Source: Anaerolineae bacterium (GTDB taxonomy: Bacteria > Chloroflexota > Anaerolineae > Aggregatilineales > J027). Taken from it: DNA of 64,000 nt. The position numbers and the translations under genes are program-made. The stretch covers positions 1 to 64,000 of the forward strand of contig JAJTXY010000014.1 in NCBI GenBank assembly GCA_021463865.1, given 5' to 3'. The notes below the pieces were generated by a model, which made no database searches, was not told the DNA's origin, and worked only from the letters and a program-made list of their open reading frames with translations. Of this stretch, positions 16,513 through 25,859 are shown piece after piece (the stretch's first letter is position 1; each line of letters starts with the position of its first letter).

Positions 16513-19183
16513 GCTGGGCCTCCTGTACTGGCGGTGGTGAACTGTTTAATGGCAACCGCAGTGTAAATCTTGCCCCTCCTTCCCGCAAATTTTCGGCAGT
16601 CAACGTTCCACCATGCGCCTCGGTCAGCCCACGACTAATGGATAATCCCAAACCTGTCCCCCCGGTTGGTGTGCCGGGTAAACGGTAGAACTTCTCAAAG
16701 ATACGCTCAATCGAGTCAGGTGGAATCCCTTTGCCCACATCGCTGACCGTCACCTCCAAGTATTGATTATTGGTTTTGGCCTCAATGGTGATGGGTGTGC
16801 CGGGAGGGGTGTAGTTGCACGCATTGTCCAAAAGATTGATGATGACCTGCTCCATCAATACAAAATCGGCTTGCACAAGGGGCAGGCCGGGCTGAACATG
16901 AATCCGGATGGGGTGACTGCTGCCGCAATAATCAATGCTTTTCACTGCGACCCCAATCAGGTCACTTATATCACACCATTCCTGTTTAAGTTGCAAACGA
17001 CCACTTTCTAATCGTGACATATCGAGTAGGTTTTCGACCAAGCGATTCAGGCGATCAGCGGCGCTTTGAATATCTTTGGTCAATACTAAACGGGCTTGTT
17101 CATTCGCGTCGGTTGCCAAGAGGCTGCTCGATGCCCCTTTGATAGTCGCAATTGGGGTACGCAGTTCATGAGAGATGGAATTCAGCAGGGTGGTATACAA
17201 CCGTTCGGATTCTTTTAACATCGCCGATTGTTCTGCCGCCTCATCCAACAATTCGCGCTCAATCACAAGGGCAATCTGATTAATAAAGGTCTCCAAAAGG
17301 GCCTCTTGGTCAAAGGATAGCCGTTCTTGCTGGCGAGTACGGATACCAATCACCCCGACGGTGCGGGTGGGAGTATTCAGCGGAATAAACTGAATGGTTG
17401 CGAGGGGGAGAGTATCGGTGAATCGTCCTGCGGGTTTGCCATTTTCAAATGCCCATAATCCAACACTGTATTCTTTGTCATCGAGCGTGAGGGTGCTGGA
17501 TGGATAGGGCTGGGGGGCTAACTTTTTTTGTTCAGCCAAGAGTATCGCTACTTGGGCATCAAACACCTGTCCAAGCTGCGTCACCCCGGTTTGCAGCACA
17601 TCATCCATATTCACCGCCCCGGCAATTTCGCGGGCAAGGGCATATAGGGCAACGGTGCGATCAGCGTTGTTGCGGGCTTGGCGCTCTTGAGTGCGTAATC
17701 GCGCCGTCAGGTTACCTGTGAAGATGGCAATCGCAAAATATAGGGCAAACAGAATGGAATCCTCGACTTTGTAAATTTCAAGCGTAAAGCGTGGGTTGAT
17801 AAATAGATAATTCCATGAGAGGGCACTTAAGACCGCTGCCAAAAGTGCAGGCCCACGCCCCACATAAATAGCGATGAGCAGCACAGTCAGTAATTCGAGC
17901 AGGCCGATGGCTTGATAGCCAATATAGGGCAGGGCAATTAGGTCTAAAACCGTAATGGCCGAAACAATCACCGTTGCGATCAGGTATTGCAGCCACGCGG
18001 AATGCGAGGTTGGGGTGGCGAAGTGGATGGAGTGACCGCCATCCGGCTTGTCCCCCGTGACGACATAAATGTCAATATCCCCACTCGCTCGAATCAACCG
18101 ATCCACCAACGATCCACCGCGTAAAATGGATTGCAGTGGATGACGCAGTGGTTTGCCAACAATGATCTGGGTGACATTGCGCTGGCGGGCCAAACGCAGC
18201 AGTCCTTCATTGATGTCCACCCCTGAAGCAACGACCACTTCACCTCCTAAACTCCGCACCAATGACAAGTGATTGGCGAGCCGCTGTTTTTCTTCTGGGG
18301 TCGGTTCATGCGGCGTTTCGACATAGGCCGCCAACCACGGGGCCTCCAAGTTATAGGCCATGCGCCGCGTCCAGCGAATCAACTGCTCGGAAAAAGGGCT
18401 TGGGCTAATGGCAACCATCAAACGCTCACCGGACTTCCACGGGCCGGCGATCTGTTTGAGATTCATATAATCCTGAAGTTGGTGATCCACCCGTTCGGCG
18501 GTCAAGCGCAGCGCCATTTCCCGCAGGGCCGTTAAGTTGCCGATGCGGAAAAAGTTGTTGGCGGCAGTCTCGACTCGCTCGGCGGTGTATACCTTACCTT
18601 CTTGGAGGCGTTGGCGGAGTTCTTCGGGCGAAAGGTCAATCAGTTCAATCTCATCCGCCATATCCAGAACGGAATCGGGCACGGTTTCATGTACCGTGAT
18701 GCCCGTGATTTGAGCAACAGCGTCGGCCCGGCTGGCGAAATGTTGCACGTTGATTGTTGTATAGACATGGATGCCCGCTTCTAAAATTTCTTGAACATCC
18801 TGATAACGCTTGCGGTGGCGCACACCGGGCACATTGGTATGGGCAAGTTCATCCACCAACACGATTTCAGGGCGGCGGGCCAAAATCGCATCTGTATCCA
18901 TTTCTTCCATCCACGTGCCGCGATATTCGACGCGCTGGCGAGGGATGATTTCCAACCCTTCCAACAATAATTCGGTTTCGGCCCGTTTGTGGGTTTCGAC
19001 ATACCCGACGACGACATCTACCCCTTTGAGGTGCAGTTGTTGGGCGGATTCCAGCATGGCGTAGGTTTTGCCCACACCTGCTGCCATGCCGAAGAAAATT
19101 TTGAGCTTGCCCCGCTGCTGACGGGCCTCATCTTTTTGGATGACTGCCAACAGCGCGTCCGGGTCGGGTCTGAATTCGTCCAT
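16505..19183 (-). CDS. kdpD: KdpD, sensor histidine kinase
   Basis: An 892-residue membrane kinase. The order is an N-terminal KdpD domain with Walker A GMAAGVGKT and LVDELAHTNVPG, a USP-like domain, four membrane helices (DUF4118, about residues 395-495), a GAF-like region, a HisKA domain with His672 in SHELRTP, and an ATPase with N, G1 and G2 boxes (GGTGLGLSISRGL). The start at 19183 follows AAGGG and gives MDEFRPDPD, close to the usual KdpD opening R-P-D-P-D. An in-frame ATG at 19213 overlapping the kdpC stop lacks a ribosome site. It senses potassium or ionic stress and controls KdpE. Confidence 0.95.
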   Translation of the reverse strand: MDEFRPDPDALLAVIQKDEARQQRGKLKIFFGMAAGVGKTYAMLESAQQLHLKGVDVVVGYVETHKRAETELLLEGLEIIPRQRVEYRGTWMEEMDTDAILARRPEIVLVDELAHTNVPGVRHRKRYQDVQEILEAGIHVYTTINVQHFASRADAVAQITGITVHETVPDSVLDMADEIELIDLSPEELRQRLQEGKVYTAERVETAANNFFRIGNLTALREMALRLTAERVDHQLQDYMNLKQIAGPWKSGERLMVAISPSPFSEQLIRWTRRMAYNLEAPWLAAYVETPHEPTPEEKQRLANHLSLVRSLGGEVVVASGVDINEGLLRLARQRNVTQIIVGKPLRHPLQSILRGGSLVDRLIRASGDIDIYVVTGDKPDGGHSIHFATPTSHSAWLQYLIATVIVSAITVLDLIALPYIGYQAIGLLELLTVLLIAIYVGRGPALLAAVLSALSWNYLFINPRFTLEIYKVEDSILFALYFAIAIFTGNLTARLRTQERQARNNADRTVALYALAREIAGAVNMDDVLQTGVTQLGQVFDAQVAILLAEQKKLAPQPYPSSTLTLDDKEYSVGLWAFENGKPAGRFTDTLPLATIQFIPLNTPTRTVGVIGIRTRQQERLSFDQEALLETFINQIALVIERELLDEAAEQSAMLKESERLYTTLLNSISHELRTPIATIKGASSSLLATDANEQARLVLTKDIQSAADRLNRLVENLLDMSRLESGRLQLKQEWCDISDLIGVAVKSIDYCGSSHPIRIHVQPGLPLVQADFVLMEQVIINLLDNACNYTPPGTPITIEAKTNNQYLEVTVSDVGKGIPPDSIERIFEKFYRLPGTPTGGTGLGLSISRGLTEAHGGTLTAENLREGGARFTLRLPLNSSPPPVQEAQHG

Positions 19184-19212
19184 ATATCTACCCTTTGATG
19201 GGTGAATTCCCA

Positions 19213-19779
19213 TTATTGTAATTCATCTAGCGCAAGATTGAGCAGCAGCACATTGACACGTGGTTGACCCAGAAAACCTAACTGTGGCGATTCTACAAAG
19301 TCCTCGACCAAATCTGCCACCTGTTCGCGGGGCAGGTTACGGGCCTCTGCTACACGATCAATCTGCAAACGGGCCGCTTCGGGGCTGATATGGGGGTCTA
19401 GGCCGCTGCCGGACGCAAACACCATTTCGGCAGGGACATCGGTACCCTCGGCTAATTGATTGGCAGTACGGAAATCGGCGGTGCGTTGACCTACGGCTTC
19501 CTCCAAAGTGGCGCTGGTTGAGCTTAGATTGCTTCCACCAGAGGGCAGTGGGTTATAGCCGACAGCCGATGGGCGTGACCAGAAATAACGCGGGTCGTTA
19601 TTCATGTTCTGCCCGATGAGTGATGAGCCAACGACTATGCCCTCTTCTTTGATCAGACTTCCATCGGACTTTTTAGGAAAGACGACTTGAGCGATCCCCG
19701 TCACAGTGAGGGGGTAAATCACCCCCGTAAGCAGCGTGAGCAGAGCCAAAATAGCGAATGCAGGATACAATTGTTTCAT
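19213..19779 (-). CDS. kdpC: KdpC, potassium-transporting ATPase subunit C
   Basis: A 188-residue single-span subunit that stabilises the KdpFABC complex. One N-terminal membrane helix (about residues 8-30) is followed by KdpC marks G-S-x-L-I-G-Q, FWSRPSAVGYNPLPSGGSN and SGSGLDPHISPEAA. The ATG at 19779 is seven bases after AAGGAG; a GTG one codon upstream is the alternative. It sits 11 bases downstream of kdpB. Confidence 0.95.
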   Translation of the reverse strand: MKQLYPAFAILALLTLLTGVIYPLTVTGIAQVVFPKKSDGSLIKEEGIVVGSSLIGQNMNNDPRYFWSRPSAVGYNPLPSGGSNLSSTSATLEEAVGQRTADFRTANQLAEGTDVPAEMVFASGSGLDPHISPEAARLQIDRVAEARNLPREQVADLVEDFVESPQLGFLGQPRVNVLLLNLALDELQ

Positions 19780-19790
19780 CACACTACTCC

Positions 19791-21902
19791 TTACGCCAAT
19801 CCTAACGCGACAATCAGCAGGTCAATGAGTTTGATGCCGATAAATGGCGCGATCAAACCTCCGACCCCATAGATCAAGAGGTTACGCTGCAAAATGGCCG
19901 CCGCCCCCATCGGTTTATAGCTGACCCCGCGCAAGGCCAATGGAATCAGGGCCACGATAATGAGGGCGTTGAAGATAATCGCACTCAAGATGGCACTCTG
20001 TGGGGAGGCCAGCCCCATAATGTTGAGGTCAGCGAGTGGGCCATTGCCCCCACCCTGTGCCGCATAGAGTGTTCCAAACAGTGCCGGAATAATGGCGAAA
20101 TACTTAGCGACATCGTTGGCGATGCTAAACGTGGTCAATGCGCCACGTGTCATCAGCAGTTGTTTGCCGATTTCGACGACCTCAATCAGTTTGGTGGGGT
20201 CGCTATCCAAATCCACCATATTGCCCGCCTCACGCGCGGCCTGCGTTCCAGTATTCATCGCCACCCCAACATCGGCTTGAGCCAGTGCTGGCGCGTCATT
20301 CGTGCCGTCCCCAGTCATCGCAACCAAGTGACCAGAGGCTTGTTCGGAGCGAATCCGTTTCAATTTATCTTCCGGGGTGGCCTGTGCCATAAAGTCGTCC
20401 ACACCTGCTTCGGCAGCAATGGCAGCAGCGGTTAGGGAATTATCACCCGTAATCATGACTGTCCGAATGCCCATCGTGCGGAGTTGGGCAAATCGTTCTT
20501 TGATGCCACCTTTGACAATATCCTTGAGTTCAATGACCCCTAGAATGTCTTTGTTTTCGGTGACGACAAGCGGTGTCCCACCCGTTTTGGCGATGGTATC
20601 CACTGCGGTTTGAACATCTTGGGGGTAGATACCGCCCAAAGCTTCAACGTGCTTACGTACCGCGTCCGCCGCCCCTTTGCGAATACTGCGGGCCGATTGT
20701 CCATCCACCGCCGCAAAATCCACACCGCTCATGCGGGTTTGGGCTGTGAAGGGGATAAACTCGGCTTTGAGATCGTGCAATTCTCGACCTCGCAGTCCAA
20801 ATTTTTCTTTTGCCAAGACCACGATGCTGCGTCCCTCCGGTGTTTCATCGGCCAGCGAGGATAATTGGGCGGCATCAGCCAAATGCTGGGCTTGGATATT
20901 CGTGGCTGGAATAAAGCTGGTTGCCATGCGATTGCCTAAAGTAATCGTGCCTGTTTTGTCGAGCAGCAGCACATCAATATCCCCGGCGGCTTCAACGGCC
21001 CGCCCACTCGTCGCCAGCACATTGCGCTGAATCATACGATCCATACCACTGATGCCAATCGCACTTAGCAACCCCCCGATGGTTGTTGGGATAAGGCACA
21101 CCAAAAGGGCGATCAACACGGGCACAGTAGCTACGGTTTCTGCAATACCTGATTCACCTTCACTGTAATCGGCAAAGGCCCGCAGCGAGACGACTGCCAG
21201 CAGGAAAATGATCGTCAATCCTGATAGCAAAATGGTTAGGGCGATTTCGTTGGGCGTCTTTTGCCGTTTCGCGCCTTCCACTAATGCAATCATCCGGTCT
21301 AAGAAGGTGCTGCCTTGTTCGGAGGTAATGCGAATCACAATGCGGTCACTTAATACCCGTGTGCCACCCGTCACCGCACTGCGATCCCCGCCACTTTCAC
21401 GAATTACGGGTGCGGATTCCCCTGTAATAGCAGATTCGTCCACGCTGGCGATACCTTCAATGACTTCCCCATCTCCCGGAATCTGGTCGCCCGCTTCACA
21501 TACCACACAGTCGCCTTTTTTTAGTTGAGAGGCGGAAACATGCTCCTCTTTGCCATTGGACAGCAAGCGCCGCGCCATCATCTGGGTACGGGTTTTGCGG
21601 AGGCTGTCGGCTTGGGCTTTACCGCGCCCCTCGGCCATCGCTTCGGCGAAATTGGCGAAGAGTACCGTGAACCAGAGCCACAGGGTAATTTGCAGATTGA
21701 AGCCAAATTCCTCGGTGCTGCCCTTCACTAAATCGCGGATAAGTAGACCGCTTGTCATAACTGCCCCTAGCGCAACGACCAGCATCACCGGATTTTTAAG
21801 CTGTTGGCGAGGGCTAAGTTTGTGTACTGCATCTACGAGTGCCCGTCGGACAATGGCCCTTTCAAATAGAGGCCGTGCTTTGAGGTTTGTTTGGATTGCC
21901 AT
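19791..21902 (-). CDS. kdpB: KdpB, P-type ATPase subunit for potassium uptake
   Basis: A 703-residue P-type ATPase. The phosphorylation motif DKTGT has Asp315, the actuator loop TGES is at 160-163, and [12 protein letters not shown] marks the P-domain hinge. [15 protein letters not shown] in membrane helix 4 is the KdpB-specific version of the P-type motif. It couples ATP hydrolysis to K+ movement through KdpA. Length and motifs are normal. Confidence 0.97.
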   Translation of the reverse strand: MAIQTNLKARPLFERAIVRRALVDAVHKLSPRQQLKNPVMLVVALGAVMTSGLLIRDLVKGSTEEFGFNLQITLWLWFTVLFANFAEAMAEGRGKAQADSLRKTRTQMMARRLLSNGKEEHVSASQLKKGDCVVCEAGDQIPGDGEVIEGIASVDESAITGESAPVIRESGGDRSAVTGGTRVLSDRIVIRITSEQGSTFLDRMIALVEGAKRQKTPNEIALTILLSGLTIIFLLAVVSLRAFADYSEGESGIAETVATVPVLIALLVCLIPTTIGGLLSAIGISGMDRMIQRNVLATSGRAVEAAGDIDVLLLDKTGTITLGNRMATSFIPATNIQAQHLADAAQLSSLADETPEGRSIVVLAKEKFGLRGRELHDLKAEFIPFTAQTRMSGVDFAAVDGQSARSIRKGAADAVRKHVEALGGIYPQDVQTAVDTIAKTGGTPLVVTENKDILGVIELKDIVKGGIKERFAQLRTMGIRTVMITGDNSLTAAAIAAEAGVDDFMAQATPEDKLKRIRSEQASGHLVAMTGDGTNDAPALAQADVGVAMNTGTQAAREAGNMVDLDSDPTKLIEVVEIGKQLLMTRGALTTFSIANDVAKYFAIIPALFGTLYAAQGGGNGPLADLNIMGLASPQSAILSAIIFNALIIVALIPLALRGVSYKPMGAAAILQRNLLIYGVGGLIAPFIGIKLIDLLIVALGLA

Positions 21903-21923
21903 GTAATTTGATGCTCCTTGTCC

Positions 21924-23615
<1,692 letters not shown>

Positions 23616-23618
23616 TGC

Positions 23619-23714
23619 CTAAAACCTCTCAGGATAAATTAACGAATACACTAGATAAATCAGCAACAGACACGCGATCACACCTGTGAGAATCAGTTCT
23701 CCATCCATCGTCAT
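23619..23714 (-). CDS. kdpF: KdpF, 31-residue accessory subunit
   Basis: A tiny frame between the promoter region and kdpA encodes MTMDGELILTGVIACLLLIY then a short tail ending Y-P-E-R-F. It is a single membrane helix with the Y-L-V-Y-S-L-I-Y-P-E-R-F ending typical of KdpF, which stabilises the Kdp complex. AAAGGAGTA directly precedes the ATG at 23714. A second ATG two codons in (23708) is possible. Confidence 0.92.
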   Translation of the reverse strand: MTMDGELILTGVIACLLLIYLVYSLIYPERF

Positions 23715-23893
23715 TACTCCTTTGACCTTTGTAATTCATTGTCGGCGAAAGGACATCAATTAGGGATCAAAATATCGGGGGGATGTATCAAAAAAACATC
23801 AAAAAAAACCGTACCTTTTGGGCGCGAATGGTGAATGGCGGGGAAGTATCAACAATGGAGTGTTCGTTTTTGTGGTGGTAATATTGATTGTGA

Positions 23894-23922
23894 TTTTTTG
23901 CACATGATTTTGATGCAAAAAA
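23894..23922. promoter_or_regulatory. inverted repeat in the kdp/arsR divergent region
   Basis: TTTTTTGCA and TGCAAAAAA are a perfect 9-bp inverted repeat around an 11-base spacer. The order of T and A runs is wrong for a terminator on either strand, so a protein-binding site for the kdp or arsR promoter is more likely. Confidence 0.4.
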
Positions 23923-23962
23923 CTACTGAATGCGCAGAGGGACGCAGCATACACTATGGATA

Positions 23963-23980
23963 TATTCGGATATGCGAATA
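23963..23980. promoter_or_regulatory. ArsR-type operator, ATTC-N8-GAAT
   Basis: TATTCG-GATATG-CGAATA is a perfect inverted repeat 16 bases before the arsR start. It contains ATTC-N8-GAAT, the spacing I recall for the persulfide-responsive ArsR proteins SqrR/BigR. It probably serves autoregulation and control of the downstream sulfur genes. Confidence 0.6.
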
Positions 23981-23996
23981 AGCAAAGGATAAGCTG

Positions 23997-24365
23997 GTGG
24001 CGATTCCTTCCTTAGATGAACTAGACCTCCTCCATAGTCATATTTGCACCGCCGTTGGAGATCCCAAACGCATCCAAATCCTCTATGCCCTATATGAGCA
24101 ACCGCGTAATGTCTCGGCATTGGTGGAAGCATTAGCAACGCCACAACCGACCATCTCACGCCATCTTACGGTTCTACGGGATCGGTCAATCGTGGTAGCC
24201 AAACGCGAAGGTCAGTCCGTTATTTATAGTCTATCTACCCCCCAAATCATTGAAATATTGGACGCCATGCGCCAGATTTTGCGGGATTCGCTAGACCATA
24301 AATCCAATCTACTGGCAAACGAGGATTCAAGCGAGGCGATCACCGGAGAAACTATCACTGTATAA
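23997..24365 (+). CDS. ArsR-family transcriptional regulator
   Basis: A 122-residue winged-helix repressor. The helix-turn-helix covers about residues 34-58 (VSALVEALATPQPTISRHL) and the wing is near RSIVVAKREGQSVIYSL. The GTG start follows AAAGGA. It has only one cysteine (Cys17), whereas SqrR uses two for its tetrasulfide switch, so metal or dithiol sensing is not obvious. It lies directly upstream of the cytochrome/sulfur transport genes on the same strand and behind a matching operator, so it probably regulates them. The signal is unknown. Confidence 0.88.
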   Translation: MAIPSLDELDLLHSHICTAVGDPKRIQILYALYEQPRNVSALVEALATPQPTISRHLTVLRDRSIVVAKREGQSVIYSLSTPQIIEILDAMRQILRDSLDHKSNLLANEDSSEAITGETITV

Positions 24366-24412
24366 AGAGCGCCGCTGTCTTATCCTTGCTCCACGAAGGG
24401 ATAAAGATAGGG

Positions 24413-25843
24413 ATGAAGAATTTCAAATATGTCTGGGCGATTGGCTTGATAGTCACCGGACTGATTCTGATTGTGCCTAGCCTGCTGTTTCTCACGGACT
24501 CCAAAACCGAGGCGAATGCCAGCCCGTGGGATCATGTGCCGGAACGGAATCCGGCGGTGAATCATGCCTCGCTCATCAAAGGGCCATTTGAAACGGGTTC
24601 GGATGTTACCCGCGAATGCCTGACTTGTCACGAAGACGCAGCCCATGATGTCATGCAGACGACCCACTGGACATGGTTGGCAGACCCGGTAGAAGTTGAG
24701 GGCCGTGATGAACCCGTTGCACTCGGCAAAGCCAATGCAATTAATAACTTCTGCATCGGTATCCAATCGAATTGGACGGGGTGCACGCGCTGTCATGCGG
24801 GATATGGTTGGAGCGATGCCAGTTTTGATTTTACCAACCAAGAAAATATAGACTGCCTCGTTTGCCATGACCAGTCCGGCACGTATGTCAAAGCATCATC
24901 TGGGCAGGTCGCTGAGGGCGTGGATTTAGTGGTTGCAGCCCAAAGTGTCTCCACCCCTGACCGTGAAAACTGCGGCGGTTGTCATTTTGATGGCGGCGGC
25001 GGCAACGGTGTCAAACATGGTGATCTTGATGAAAGCCTCTATTTCCCCACCGAAAATCTTGATGTCCACATGGGCAAGCTCGATTTTATCTGCATTGACT
25101 GTCATCAAACCGAAAATCATGACATCCCCGGGCGTCTAATGTCACTCAGCCTCGAAAACTCAAATCAGATTTATTGTACGGATTGTCATGAAGATGCCGT
25201 GCATGAAGATGATCGTTTGAATGCCCATACCGATGCCGTGGCTTGCCAAACATGCCATGTGCCAGCTGGGGCACGGCGCGAACCAACCAAAATTGTATGG
25301 GACTGGTCAACCGCCGGACAGGATTTGGAAGAAGACCCCCACGAATACCTGAAGATTAAGGGAAGCTTCATCTACGAGAGCAACATCGTGCCTGATTACA
25401 CATGGTATAACGGCAACCAGAGTATTTATCTATTGGGCGATCCGATTGACCCCACGGTGCCAACCGTATTAAATGCCCCACAGGGCAATATCAACGACCC
25501 CAATTCCAAGATTTGGCCCTTTAAGATTCACTATGGCAATCAAATCTATGATGCGCTGTACAACTACCTCTTGCAGCCCAAGACGGTTGGTGAGACAGGC
25601 TATTGGACAACCTTCGATTGGAATTCAGCGCTAGAGCAGGGTTCAGCCGCTACAGGCATCCCCTACAGCGGTCAATATGGCTTTGCCCCCACTACGAGTT
25701 ATTGGCCTCAGACCCACATGGTCGCCCCAGCCGAAGATGCGCTTCAATGCGTGGATTGTCACGGCGAAAATGGGCGCATGGATTGGGAAACACTCGGCTA
25801 CCCCGGCGACCCCATGATTTGGGGCGGGCGTGACGCGGAATAG
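24413..25843 (+). CDS. octaheme c-type cytochrome, tetrathionate reductase family
   Basis: A 476-residue exported multiheme protein. An N-terminal signal or anchor helix (residues about 6-27) is followed by eight C-x-x-C-H sites with first cysteines near residues 69, 124, 148, 187, 227, 255, 278 and 446. The segment NNFCIGIQSNWTGCTRCH and NCGGCHFDGGGGNGVKHGDL are hallmarks of the octaheme tetrathionate reductase (OTR) family of Shewanella. OTR reduces tetrathionate, nitrite and hydroxylamine in vitro, so the physiological substrate is uncertain. The ATG at 24413 is preferred over an in-frame TTG at 24386. It precedes the cytochrome b fusion by 16 bases, its likely electron partner. Confidence 0.9.
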   Translation: MKNFKYVWAIGLIVTGLILIVPSLLFLTDSKTEANASPWDHVPERNPAVNHASLIKGPFETGSDVTRECLTCHEDAAHDVMQTTHWTWLADPVEVEGRDEPVALGKANAINNFCIGIQSNWTGCTRCHAGYGWSDASFDFTNQENIDCLVCHDQSGTYVKASSGQVAEGVDLVVAAQSVSTPDRENCGGCHFDGGGGNGVKHGDLDESLYFPTENLDVHMGKLDFICIDCHQTENHDIPGRLMSLSLENSNQIYCTDCHEDAVHEDDRLNAHTDAVACQTCHVPAGARREPTKIVWDWSTAGQDLEEDPHEYLKIKGSFIYESNIVPDYTWYNGNQSIYLLGDPIDPTVPTVLNAPQGNINDPNSKIWPFKIHYGNQIYDALYNYLLQPKTVGETGYWTTFDWNSALEQGSAATGIPYSGQYGFAPTTSYWPQTHMVAPAEDALQCVDCHGENGRMDWETLGYPGDPMIWGGRDAE

Positions 25844-25859
25844 GAGAGGCAATACCATC

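Noticed and set aside
23715-23996. Possible c-di-AMP (ydaO-type) riboswitch before kdpFABC
   Set aside because: I looked for the conserved pseudo-symmetric cores and could not find them; only inverted repeats for proteins are visible.
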